A DNA stretch of 24,369 bases from JANRIC01 sp033765345 (GTDB lineage: Bacteria; Bacteroidota; Bacteroidia; Cytophagales; Microscillaceae): assembly GCA_033765345.1 (NCBI GenBank), contig JANRIC010000079.1, positions 1-24,369 of the forward strand, given 5' to 3'. Below are positions 9,032 to 17,409 of this stretch, piece by piece. Below the pieces are notes generated by a model. It saw nothing but the letters and a program-made list of their open reading frames with translations. It ran no database searches and had not been told where the DNA came from. Positions within the stretch are counted from its first letter, which is position 1, and each line of letters starts with the position of its first letter. Position numbers and translations under genes: made by a program.

Positions 9032-10402
9032 ATGTTAAAAATAAGTACAAGATTTATATATAAATATTTGATCTTTAGTATCCTTATGGTGTTTGTTTTG
9101 GCTTGTAAAGAAAAACAAATTGGGGATTTTAAGCAGATTTTTGAAAATCCTCAAATTTATCATCAGACTGTTAAAAAGCTAACCGATGTAATTGTGCACG
9201 ATATTTTCTCACCACCAGTAACCAGCCGAATTTATGCGTATCCGAATATAGCAGCTTATGAAGCCATGGTGCCTTCAAATCCTGGATTTGTATCTATGGC
9301 TGGTCAACTAGAGGGACTCAGTGAAGTTCCTCAGCCTCAAAAAGATAGAGAATATTTGTATGAGTTGTCAAGTATGTGTGCCTTTTTGACTGTAGCCCGT
9401 GAGTTGGTTTTCTCTCAGGCAGAAATAGATGCTTATGCTAAAAAAACCTATGAAGATTTAAAAAACAAAGGCATCCCCTCGGATATTTATGAGCGATCTA
9501 TGGATTATGGGCGGGCTGTTGCACAGCACATCCTGGCCTGGGCGGCCAAAGACAATTACAAACAAACCCGTACCTTCCCCAAATACACGGTTTTGGAGCA
9601 GGATTCCGCCTGGAAGCCTACTCCGCCCAGTTATATGGAAGGTATCGAGCCGCACTGGAATAAAATCCGCCCCATGGTCATTGACTCTTCCAATCAGTTT
9701 ATTCCCAAGATGCCTACTCCTTTTGATATGAACAAAAACAGTGATTTTTACAAAGAACTGATGGAAGTTTATGAGATTGGAAAAAGTCTGAACAAAGATC
9801 AGTTAGAAATTGCCAAATTCTGGGATTGTAACCCTTTTGTTTCCCATCAGACGGGACACGTGATGTTTGCCACCAAAAAAATCTCTCCTGGGGGTCATTG
9901 GATCGGCATTACGGCGATTGCTTGTAGGCAAAAAAATCTGGGTTTTATGGAAACCCTGGAAGCTTATGCACGAGTTTCTATCTCACTGATGGATGCCTTT
10001 ATCAGTTGTTGGGATGAAAAATGGCGAAGCATTCGAGTCAGACCTGAAACCCTAATCCAGGAACATATAGATGAAAGTTGGGCACCCTTGCTTCAAACAC
10101 CTCCTTTTCCAGAGTATACTAGTGGGCATAGCGTGATTTCTAGGGCAGCAGCCGTTACGCTGACAGGGCTTCTTGGAGATAGTTTTGCTTTTAAAGATAC
10201 CACAGAAGTAGAATATGGCTTGCCTGCCCGCGAGTTTAAATCTTTTATGGAGGCTTCTGACGAGGCAGCTAAAAGCCGTCTTTATGGTGGAATTCATTAT
10301 CGATCTGCCTGCGAAAACGGAGTAGCGCAGGGAGAGATGGTCGGCAAGTTTATCCGACAAAATCTCCGAACAAGAAAAGAAAAAAATCAGATTCAAAAAT
10401 AA
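9032..10402 (+). CDS. PAP2 / vanadium-dependent haloperoxidase superfamily lipoprotein
   Basis: 456 residues from ATG 9032. A GTG at 9005 would add nine residues before the signal peptide, so the ATG is preferred. The N-terminus MLKISTRFIYKYLIFSILMVFVLAC is a lipoprotein signal. The superfamily active site is present in three parts: K330 and R337-P338 (KWRSIRVRP), TSGH with H366, and S415-R416 with H422 (SRLYGGIHYRSA). These bind phosphate or vanadate. The final motif normally ends in Asp four residues after the histidine; here that residue is Ala426. The enzyme may be a haloperoxidase or an acid phosphatase, and the sequence does not decide. It probably faces the periplasm. It heads a tight operon: the symporter gene starts 30 bases later. 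Related genes beside SusCD and VCBS genes are common in Bacteroidota, without a settled function. Confidence 0.85.
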   Translation: MLKISTRFIYKYLIFSILMVFVLACKEKQIGDFKQIFENPQIYHQTVKKLTDVIVHDIFSPPVTSRIYAYPNIAAYEAMVPSNPGFVSMAGQLEGLSEVPQPQKDREYLYELSSMCAFLTVARELVFSQAEIDAYAKKTYEDLKNKGIPSDIYERSMDYGRAVAQHILAWAAKDNYKQTRTFPKYTVLEQDSAWKPTPPSYMEGIEPHWNKIRPMVIDSSNQFIPKMPTPFDMNKNSDFYKELMEVYEIGKSLNKDQLEIAKFWDCNPFVSHQTGHVMFATKKISPGGHWIGITAIACRQKNLGFMETLEAYARVSISLMDAFISCWDEKWRSIRVRPETLIQEHIDESWAPLLQTPPFPEYTSGHSVISRAAAVTLTGLLGDSFAFKDTTEVEYGLPAREFKSFMEASDEAAKSRLYGGIHYRSACENGVAQGEMVGKFIRQNLRTRKEKNQIQK

Positions 10403-10432
10403 TTCTAATACTAAAAACAAAATAAGTACAAC

Positions 10433-12109
10433 ATGAAAACTGTACATTATATCGATGTCATCATCATATTCACGTATATCTTTGCGGTGATCTGGTATGG
10501 TCTAAAAAAAGGGAAACAATCCAGTTCCGAAGAATATTTTCTGGCAGGGCGGGATGCTACCTGGCCGATTGTGGGTATTTCTCTTTTTGCTGCCAATATC
10601 TCTAGCTCTACACTAGTGGGCTTGTCGGGAGACGCATACAGCACCGGGATAGCCGTTTTTAATTATGAATGGTCGGCAGTGGTTGTTTTGATTTTTTTCT
10701 CCATATTTTTCCTTCCTTTTTATCTTCGCTCTCAGGTCTATACTATGCCTGAATTTCTGGAGAAAAGATACGATAGTCGTTCCAGATACTATTTTGCTTT
10801 TGTGACCCTAATTGGCAATATCTTCATAGAGATGGCTGCCGCCTTGTATGCTTGCGGCGTGTTGATCAAACTTGCCTTTCCTGATGTGCCTACCTGGGTG
10901 ATCATTGCCGGGCTGGCATTTGCCTCGGCGGCTTATACCATTCCTGGAGGGTTGAGTTCTGTAATCTACACCGAGGTAGTGCAGGCGATTCTGTTGATTT
11001 TAAGTGCTGTTATCCTTTCTGTGATCACTTACATAAAAATTGGGGGCTGGTCTAATGCACTGGCTGTTACACCTCCGGATATGCTCAGTCTCGTCAGACC
11101 TATCAATGACCCTTCGGTACCCTGGCTGGGTTTATTGTTTGGAGTACCTATTTTGGGATTTTATTTCTGGGGTACCAATCAGTTTATGGTACAAAGAACC
11201 CTTAGCTCCAAAGATCTAAATCATGGGCGTTGGGGAGCATTATTTGCGGGCTTGTTAAAACTACCCGTACTTTTTATTATGGTATTTCCAGGTACGATGG
11301 CGCGTGTTCTATACAATGATGAAGGAGGCCTATTGGGCAAAACCCTTGAAAGAGCTGACCAGGTTTATCCCAGCCTGATCTTCGATTTGATGCCCACCGG
11401 ACTTTTGGGCTTGATGCTTGCAGGATTGTTGGCAGCGATGGCTTCCAGTATCAGTGCTACGCTAAACTCAGCCTCTACATTGGTGACCATGGACTTTGTA
11501 AAAAATATCAATCCCAGCCTTACGAGTAAGCAATTGGTTACAGTAGGCAAAATCGCTACCATTGTACTCGTTATCTTGGGAGCGTGTGTAGCACCTCTTG
11601 TCGAGCAGTTTGATTCCTTATTTAAGTATCTACAATTCGTACTGGCTTATATTTGTCCGCCTATTGTAGTAGCTTTTCTTGCAGGTGTATTTTGGAAAAG
11701 GGCCACAGCAGATGGTGCTTTTGCCTCTTTTATAGTAGGCTTTATCTGTATGATTTTGCTCGTAGTTTTTAATAGTGATTCTACTTTTTCGCAGTGGGTA
11801 TTGGATTACATTCCTGGTGCACAGCACGTGGTATATTACAATACCAATGCAGATGGAGTCAAAGAACCTGTGATTCATTTTCTTTATATCGCTCCGGCAC
11901 TTGCCTTACTAAGTCTTATTGTATTGGTAAGCGTAAGTTTGTTTACCTCACCTCCTAGCCAAGAACAAGTAGAAGCCTATATCTGGAGAAAATCCATGTA
12001 TGATGCCGAAACAAAACTTCTTGTCGGAGTACCCTGGTATGAAAATTTCAGATACTTATCCGTCATTCTTTTAATCATAACTGCAATACTGGTTATTTCG
12101 TATTGGTAA
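10433..12109 (+). CDS. Sodium:solute symporter (SSS family, SGLT-like sugar transporter)
   Basis: 558 residues, very hydrophobic, with about 14 membrane segments as usual for the SSS family. Family features include YTIPGGLSSVIYTEVVQAIL and AAMASSISATLNSASTLVTMDF, the latter corresponding to the Na+ site helix. By alignment from memory with vSGLT, several sugar-site residues are kept: N55 in NISSST, E79 in YEWSA, N249 in FWGTNQ and K276 in LLKLPV. The position equivalent to the vSGLT Gln that contacts the sugar is Thr60, so the substrate may differ from galactose/glucose. It should bring the periplasmic sugar into the cytoplasm with Na+. It is followed after 10 bases by the glycoside hydrolase gene. 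Confidence in the family is high; the substrate is inferred. Confidence 0.93.
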   Translation: MKTVHYIDVIIIFTYIFAVIWYGLKKGKQSSSEEYFLAGRDATWPIVGISLFAANISSSTLVGLSGDAYSTGIAVFNYEWSAVVVLIFFSIFFLPFYLRSQVYTMPEFLEKRYDSRSRYYFAFVTLIGNIFIEMAAALYACGVLIKLAFPDVPTWVIIAGLAFASAAYTIPGGLSSVIYTEVVQAILLILSAVILSVITYIKIGGWSNALAVTPPDMLSLVRPINDPSVPWLGLLFGVPILGFYFWGTNQFMVQRTLSSKDLNHGRWGALFAGLLKLPVLFIMVFPGTMARVLYNDEGGLLGKTLERADQVYPSLIFDLMPTGLLGLMLAGLLAAMASSISATLNSASTLVTMDFVKNINPSLTSKQLVTVGKIATIVLVILGACVAPLVEQFDSLFKYLQFVLAYICPPIVVAFLAGVFWKRATADGAFASFIVGFICMILLVVFNSDSTFSQWVLDYIPGAQHVVYYNTNADGVKEPVIHFLYIAPALALLSLIVLVSVSLFTSPPSQEQVEAYIWRKSMYDAETKLLVGVPWYENFRYLSVILLIITAILVISYW

Positions 12110-12119
12110 AAAAAATGCT

Positions 12120-13355
12120 ATGGATTTCACTTCAAATGCTTATCAAAAGTCATTGAACCTTCTGCTGATGTCTTTGTCAGAAGATGGCTTTTTGGCTAGC
12201 TCCGCCAAAGTGACCAATTATAACCGAGTTTGGGCAAGAGATGGAGTCATTTGTGGACTGGCAGCCTTGCTCAGTGGAGAAGAACCACTGGTAGCTGGTA
12301 TGGAAAAAACCCTCAAAACACTGGCTCAATATCAAAGCCCCTCAGGGCATATACCTTCTAACGTATACCTAGAACCCGGCAAAAAAGGAGAAGTAAGCTA
12401 TGGGGGGCTATGCGGTCGAGCAGATACTGGGTCTTGGTTCATTATTGGTGTATGTAATTATGCCCATTTTACAGGCAATGTGAATTTTGCTCAGTCCATG
12501 CTTCCTGCCATACAAAAAAACCTCGATCTGATGCAGGCCTGGGAGTACAACGAACGCGGACTGATGTATGTACCTCAATCTGGTGATTGGGCGGATGAGT
12601 ACTATCTACACGGATATGTGCTTTATGATCAGATACTTAGATTATGGGCATTACAAAGCCTGTATGCCATTTTCCCTGATCGCTTACTCAATAAAAGGAT
12701 CAAACACCTTCGCGAGCTCATCGAGCTCAATTACGCACTAGACCCTACTCAATCCGAAAATCCGAACTTATACCACGCCACAGCCTATCGAAATGCACTC
12801 AATCAATGGGGCGCGTGTGAATACTGGTTAAGCTCCTTTTATCCAGGGGGCTATACCAATAAACTGGATTTGTTTGGAAATTCTTTGGGTTTACTACTTA
12901 ATCTGGGTGGAAAAGAATTTAAGAATAAGCTGGTAAATCATTTGGGACAACTCCGTCACAAGTTTGAAATGAAACTACTTCCTGCATTTTATCCAACTGT
13001 AGAAGAGAATGATCTGGAATGGAGAGACTTATCCAATAATCACAAATACGAATTTAGAAATTATCCGCACGAATTTCATAATGGAGGTACCTGGCCAATC
13101 TTAAATGGTTTTTTAGGGGTAGCTCTACAAATACACGGACAGGAACAAACAGCAAGTAATATTCTGGAAGCCATTCACTTCGCCAATCAAAAAAATACCG
13201 AAAAAGAAAGTGATTGGGGTTTTTATGAAAATTTTCATACACTAAGCACGATTCCGCTAGGTACCCAATACTGTGCCTGGAGTGCCGCAGGGGCAATTAT
13301 CCTGCATCAATATCTGAATAAGAAACGCTTATTAGGCACAGAATCGTCAGCATAA
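12120..13355 (+). CDS. (alpha/alpha)6 glycoside hydrolase, GH100 neutral-invertase-like
   Basis: 411 residues, no signal peptide, so cytoplasmic. Motifs resemble GH100 alkaline/neutral invertases in order: NYNRVWARDG (33-42, compare VFVRDF), GRADTGSW (99-106, compare PVDSGFW), GDWADEYYLHG (155-165, with D156 or D159 as candidate acid; compare the MIDRRMGIYGY region), HNGGTWPI (320-327, compare HNGGSWP) and WGFYENFHT with E370 as candidate base. It is shorter than plant and cyanobacterial enzymes. Alternatives with the same fold are amylo-alpha-1,6-glucosidase-like proteins or a GH63-type glycosylglycerate hydrolase. If it is an invertase, sucrose would give glucose and fructose, and the sugar kinase 10 bases downstream would phosphorylate the fructose. 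The fold is confident; the substrate is not. Confidence 0.75.
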   Translation: MDFTSNAYQKSLNLLLMSLSEDGFLASSAKVTNYNRVWARDGVICGLAALLSGEEPLVAGMEKTLKTLAQYQSPSGHIPSNVYLEPGKKGEVSYGGLCGRADTGSWFIIGVCNYAHFTGNVNFAQSMLPAIQKNLDLMQAWEYNERGLMYVPQSGDWADEYYLHGYVLYDQILRLWALQSLYAIFPDRLLNKRIKHLRELIELNYALDPTQSENPNLYHATAYRNALNQWGACEYWLSSFYPGGYTNKLDLFGNSLGLLLNLGGKEFKNKLVNHLGQLRHKFEMKLLPAFYPTVEENDLEWRDLSNNHKYEFRNYPHEFHNGGTWPILNGFLGVALQIHGQEQTASNILEAIHFANQKNTEKESDWGFYENFHTLSTIPLGTQYCAWSAAGAIILHQYLNKKRLLGTESSA

Positions 13356-13365
13356 ATGAACATAT

Positions 13366-14298
13366 ATGGAAAACAAACTCTATGATTTAATCGCAGTAGG
13401 AGAATTATTGGTAGACCTGATCGGGCAACAAGTGTGTGAAGACCTGAGCCAGGCCGACGAATTCCACCGCTTCCAGGGTGGCTCGCCTTCTAACCTAGCC
13501 TCTAACCTAGCTAAATTAGGCAAAAAAACCGCCATGGTAGCCAGCGTCGGCCGGGATAATTTCGGAAAATTCCTCATCAAAAATATTCAAGAATCCGGGG
13601 TAGACGTACAGTATATTTCTGAAAATGAAGAGATTCCTACCAGCCTTGTCATCAATACACGAACGCTGGGTACTCCAGATTTTATTGCCTACCGAGAAGC
13701 AGATCGGTTTATCTTCAAAGAATCATTGGGCGATGAACTACTGGCAAATACCCGGATTTTTCACACCACCTGTTTCGGACTCAGCCGAAACCCTGCTCAA
13801 GAAACCATTATGGATGCGGCTACACGCGCTACCAAACTGGGCTGTACACTCAGTATTGATATGAACTATGCACCTCAGATATGGCCTGCACGCCATGAAG
13901 CCCTGGATTTGATAAAGCAATATTGCCGACTAAGCCCACTGATCAAGATTAGTCAAGATGATTATGAGCGATTACTGGGTGAAAAAAAATATACCAGACA
14001 AGAAATTTTGAATTATTTCATTCAAGAAGGTGCTCAGCTGGTTTGCCTTACACTGGGAGGAGAAGGTAGCTTGGTTCAAGTACCTAATCAGCCTACATTG
14101 CATATTCCTACACAACGTGTAGATTTGCTAGGCGATGCTACCGGAGCCGGAGACGCTTATTGGGCAGGGTTTTTAAGTGCGTGGCTCGATAAACTTTCTG
14201 TTGAAAAATGCGCCGAAATAGGCAGCAGATTGGCAGCACTCAAGTTACAACAAATAGGACCCCTAACTTTGATTGATAAGAAAATTTTATATCAATAA
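13366..14298 (+). CDS. PfkB-family carbohydrate kinase, probably fructokinase
   Basis: 310 residues, typical for the ribokinase/PfkB family. The N-terminal signature GGSPSNLASNLAKLG and the C-terminal anion-hole motif GDATGAGDAYWAGF are intact, with D263 as catalytic base. LSIDMNYAPQIWP matches the middle region found in fructokinases and 2-keto-3-deoxygluconate kinases. The enzyme would use ATP to phosphorylate a sugar in the cytoplasm. Fructokinase is favoured because the gene lies between a possible invertase and beta-phosphoglucomutase. Other substrates, such as keto-deoxy sugars or glycerate-like acids, are not excluded. The gaps to its neighbours are 10 and 20 bases, so it is an operon member. 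Confidence 0.85.
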   Translation: MENKLYDLIAVGELLVDLIGQQVCEDLSQADEFHRFQGGSPSNLASNLAKLGKKTAMVASVGRDNFGKFLIKNIQESGVDVQYISENEEIPTSLVINTRTLGTPDFIAYREADRFIFKESLGDELLANTRIFHTTCFGLSRNPAQETIMDAATRATKLGCTLSIDMNYAPQIWPARHEALDLIKQYCRLSPLIKISQDDYERLLGEKKYTRQEILNYFIQEGAQLVCLTLGGEGSLVQVPNQPTLHIPTQRVDLLGDATGAGDAYWAGFLSAWLDKLSVEKCAEIGSRLAALKLQQIGPLTLIDKKILYQ

Positions 14299-14318
14299 AT
14301 TAAATTTAAAAGAAAAAA

Positions 14319-14978
14319 ATGGCAAATTTGAGAGCCTGTATTTTTGACCTCGATGGAGTGATTGTAGACACAGCCAAATATCATTTCTTAGCCTGGAAAA
14401 GACTAGCCAAAGAATTAGACATTGACTTTACCGAAGAAGATAATGAAAAACTGAAAGGCGTAAGCCGAATCGAGTCCCTGAAAATTATCCTGGATTTGGG
14501 AAATCGTGAATTAGACGATAAAACATTTCAGGAAAAAATGGATTTAAAAAATCAATGGTTTTTAGATTATATCTATAAAATGACTCCTGACGAAGTATTG
14601 CCCGGAGTCAAAGAGTTTTTAGAAGAGCTTCAACAATTGAATATCAAAATTGCACTGGGGTCAGCCAGTAAAAACGCTCAAACTATTCTTAATCAGATTC
14701 ACATGACGCACTATTTTGAAGTCATTATGGATGGTACTACAATTACCAAAGCCAAACCAGACCCCGAAGTTTTTGTACAGGCTGCAAAACAACTGGGCGT
14801 GCCTCCTAAGTCTTGTGTGGTGTTCGAGGATGCCGAAAAAGGCGTAGAAGCTGCCCTTCAAGGCAAAATGTATGTGGTAGGGATTGGCTCTGCCGAAATT
14901 TTGAAAGATGCTCATTGGGTAGTACCCGGCTTTGAGCATTTACACTGGGAACAACTTGTAAACCATCTAATACACTGA
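14319..14978 (+). CDS. pgmB: beta-phosphoglucomutase (HAD superfamily)
   Basis: 219 residues, matching the family. It resembles the well-studied Lactococcus enzyme throughout. FDLDGVIVDT gives nucleophile D10 and acid/base D12. H22 follows in TAKYHFLAWK. The cap has KGVSRIESLKIIL, with the arginine that binds phosphate. SASKN corresponds to motif II, KAKPDPEVF carries the motif III lysine, and VFEDAEKGVEAA is the Mg2+-binding motif. It converts beta-glucose 1-phosphate to glucose 6-phosphate. The GH65 gene 42 bases downstream encodes a family whose inverting phosphorylases release exactly beta-glucose 1-phosphate, which strongly supports the call. Confidence 0.95.
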   Translation: MANLRACIFDLDGVIVDTAKYHFLAWKRLAKELDIDFTEEDNEKLKGVSRIESLKIILDLGNRELDDKTFQEKMDLKNQWFLDYIYKMTPDEVLPGVKEFLEELQQLNIKIALGSASKNAQTILNQIHMTHYFEVIMDGTTITKAKPDPEVFVQAAKQLGVPPKSCVVFEDAEKGVEAALQGKMYVVGIGSAEILKDAHWVVPGFEHLHWEQLVNHLIH

Positions 14979-15020
14979 TTATAAAAGATTTAATCCGAAA
15001 ACTCCTAAATTTTTTGAAAA

Positions 15021-17342
15021 ATGAAAGAATATTTATTAAAAGACGAATGGAACATTATTGAGGAAGGCTTTATCCCGGAATATAACCGTATTTCCGAAAG
15101 TGTCTTCAGTATTGGAAACGGCTACATGGGACAACGAGCAAATTTTGAAGAAAAATATAGTGGAGAAAGCCTGCGCGGTACCTATATGGCCGGCGTATAT
15201 TATCCAGATAAAACCCGCGTCGGCTGGTGGAAAAACGGATACCCCGAGTATTTTGCCAAAGTCCTAAATGCCACCAATTGGATTGGAATAGATATAAAAA
15301 TCAACAATATTGACCTTGACCTTGCCCAGTGCGAAGTACTCGAATTCAAGCGTGTACTGAATATGAAAGAAGGGTATCTGCAACGAAGCTTCCTAGCCAA
15401 AATGCCTAATGGACATACAGCAAAAGTTGATTCACAGCGTTTTGTAAGTATGCGCCATAAGGAGCTAGGGCTGATCAAATATACGCTGACCTTGCTCACT
15501 ACCGATGCATCGCTACAAATTAAGCCTTACCTGGATGCCGATGTGGTCAATCAAGACTCTAATTATGAGGAGAAATTCTGGATCGAGGTCGAGAAATCTA
15601 TGCACGAAGGAGAGGCTTTTGTGACTGCCAAAACAAAAAAAACCGACTTCCACCTTTGTACAGGAATGAAATTTCAGGTCTTTCACAACAATAAAGAAAT
15701 AGACATACGTACCCTTGAGTTGGATTCCGAAGAAAAAGAAAAATATGCCGCCCTTGCTTTTAATCTCCACGTGCAGCCCAATGATACCCTTACACTGTAT
15801 AAATATGCAGCCAATGTCACTTCCAGAGACCATGAAATCGATCAATTAAAAAAAATCTGTGCGGAGGCACTGCACACAGCTTATCAAAAAGGATTTGAGC
15901 AGATGATCCAGGAACAAGCCGAAGCCTGGGCAGCTATCTGGGAACATAGTGACATCAGCATCCAGGGGGATGTAGATGCTCAACAGGCAATTCGCTTTAA
16001 TATTTTTCAGCTAAACCAAACTTATACCGGCGAAGACGAACGCCTCAATATCGGACCCAAAGGTTTTACAGGTGAAAAATATGGTGGAAGTACGTATTGG
16101 GATACTGAAGCCTATTGCCTTGCCTTTTACTTGGCTACCGCCGAACCACAAGTAGCCAAAAATTTACTTGTATACCGCTACAAACACCTTCCCAAAGCCA
16201 TTGAAAACGCCCAAAAACTCGGTTTTAAAAACGGTGCAGCTCTTTACCCTATGGTGACAATCAATGGCGAAGAATGCCACAACGAATGGGAAATTACTTT
16301 TGAGGAAATCCACCGCAACGGGGCTATTGCCCGTGCTATTTTTGACTATATCCGTTATACAGGCGATCAGGAATATCTTGTTGATTATGGACTCGAGGTG
16401 CTCATTGGTATATCACGCTTCTGGAGTCAAAGAGTACACTTCTCACAGGCTCGCCAGAAATATGTTATGCACGGTGTAACCGGACCCAATGAATACGAAA
16501 ATAATATCAACAACAACTGGTATACCAATACCATGGCGCAATGGACGCTACGCTATACCACCGAAGCCATCAACTGGGTGAAAAACCAAGCTCCCCAAAA
16601 ATATGCCGAAATCTTAGAAAAAACGCACTTTAAAGAATCCGCAGAAACTGCTCGCTGGCAGGAAATAGCCAATAACCTTCACTTCCCCTACAGTGAAGAA
16701 TTAGGCGTATTCCTTCAGCAGGATGATTATCTTGACAAAGAGCAACTCACCGTAGACCAGCTTGACCCCAAAGAAAGACCTATCAATCAAAACTGGTCTT
16801 GGGATCGTATCCTGCGCTCCTGCTTTATCAAACAAGCCGATACCTTACAGGGAATCTACGTTTTTGAAGATCGCTTCGACCTAGAGACCATTCGCCGCAA
16901 TTTTGATTTTTATGAACCTCGTACCGTACACGAATCCTCCCTTTCGCCTTGTGTACACGCAATTCTTGCTGCCAAACTAGGGCGAAAAGAAAAAGCTTAT
17001 GAAATGTATCTTCGTACTTCACGGCTGGATTTGGATGATTATAACAACGATACCGAAGACGGATGCCACATTACAAGTATGGCCGGTACCTGGATGGCAA
17101 TTGTGCAGGGTTTTGGGGGAATGCGTATCAAAAATGACTTGTTAAGCTTCGAACCCTTTATCCCTACACAATGGGATGCCTACGCCTTTAAAATATTATT
17201 CAGAGGGCATCTGCTCAATATTCAGATACTAAAAGATAAAATCGTCATAGGCAATCAAAGCCCAAAAACAATCACTGTGTTGATTCACGGAGAAGAAAAC
17301 CAGGTGGAAGGGAATTCACAGATTGAAGTAGCTTTGTCTTAG
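15021..17342 (+). CDS. GH65 inverting disaccharide phosphorylase, maltose phosphorylase-like
   Basis: 773 residues, the normal length for GH65, and no signal peptide. The N-terminal beta-sandwich begins WNIIEEGFIPEYNRISESVFSIGNGYMGQR. The (alpha/alpha)6 domain has GGSTYWDTEAY and the catalytic acid E491 in TGPNEYENN. Phosphate-site regions are HESSLSPCVHA and EDGCHITSMAGTW. The specificity loop NGEECHNEWEITFEEIHRNG closely resembles maltose phosphorylases as I remember them, rather than trehalose or kojibiose phosphorylases. The reaction is disaccharide plus phosphate giving beta-glucose 1-phosphate plus glucose (or another acceptor). Together with the beta-phosphoglucomutase upstream this saves ATP. 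It is the last gene of the operon, ending just before the hairpin at 17352-17388. The exact disaccharide remains inferred. Confidence 0.93.
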   Translation: MKEYLLKDEWNIIEEGFIPEYNRISESVFSIGNGYMGQRANFEEKYSGESLRGTYMAGVYYPDKTRVGWWKNGYPEYFAKVLNATNWIGIDIKINNIDLDLAQCEVLEFKRVLNMKEGYLQRSFLAKMPNGHTAKVDSQRFVSMRHKELGLIKYTLTLLTTDASLQIKPYLDADVVNQDSNYEEKFWIEVEKSMHEGEAFVTAKTKKTDFHLCTGMKFQVFHNNKEIDIRTLELDSEEKEKYAALAFNLHVQPNDTLTLYKYAANVTSRDHEIDQLKKICAEALHTAYQKGFEQMIQEQAEAWAAIWEHSDISIQGDVDAQQAIRFNIFQLNQTYTGEDERLNIGPKGFTGEKYGGSTYWDTEAYCLAFYLATAEPQVAKNLLVYRYKHLPKAIENAQKLGFKNGAALYPMVTINGEECHNEWEITFEEIHRNGAIARAIFDYIRYTGDQEYLVDYGLEVLIGISRFWSQRVHFSQARQKYVMHGVTGPNEYENNINNNWYTNTMAQWTLRYTTEAINWVKNQAPQKYAEILEKTHFKESAETARWQEIANNLHFPYSEELGVFLQQDDYLDKEQLTVDQLDPKERPINQNWSWDRILRSCFIKQADTLQGIYVFEDRFDLETIRRNFDFYEPRTVHESSLSPCVHAILAAKLGRKEKAYEMYLRTSRLDLDDYNNDTEDGCHITSMAGTWMAIVQGFGGMRIKNDLLSFEPFIPTQWDAYAFKILFRGHLLNIQILKDKIVIGNQSPKTITVLIHGEENQVEGNSQIEVALS

Positions 17343-17351
17343 ATATAAAAA

Positions 17352-17388
17352 ATATTCCGGTAGATTTTTTAAGAATTTACCGGAATAT
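17352..17388. terminator. Hairpin between convergent genes, best as terminator for the minus strand
   Basis: Perfect 11-bp arms ATATTCCGGTA (17352-17362) and TACCGGAATAT (17378-17388). Read on the minus strand, the stem is followed by a run of T, a good intrinsic terminator for the endonuclease transcript. On the plus strand no long T-tract follows, so termination of the sugar operon would be weaker. It lies in the 67-base gap between two convergent genes. Confidence 0.75.
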
Positions 17389-17409
17389 GATTAGACTATT
17401 GCCTGAACG

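Noticed and set aside
10052..10447. 131-residue ORF on the minus strand
   Set aside because: It overlaps the catalytic region of the PAP2/haloperoxidase gene and has no recognisable domain.
13489..13512. Two nearly identical 12-base units in the sugar kinase gene
   Set aside because: They encode SNLASNLA, which fits the normal length of the PfkB signature, so there is no sign of a recent insertion.
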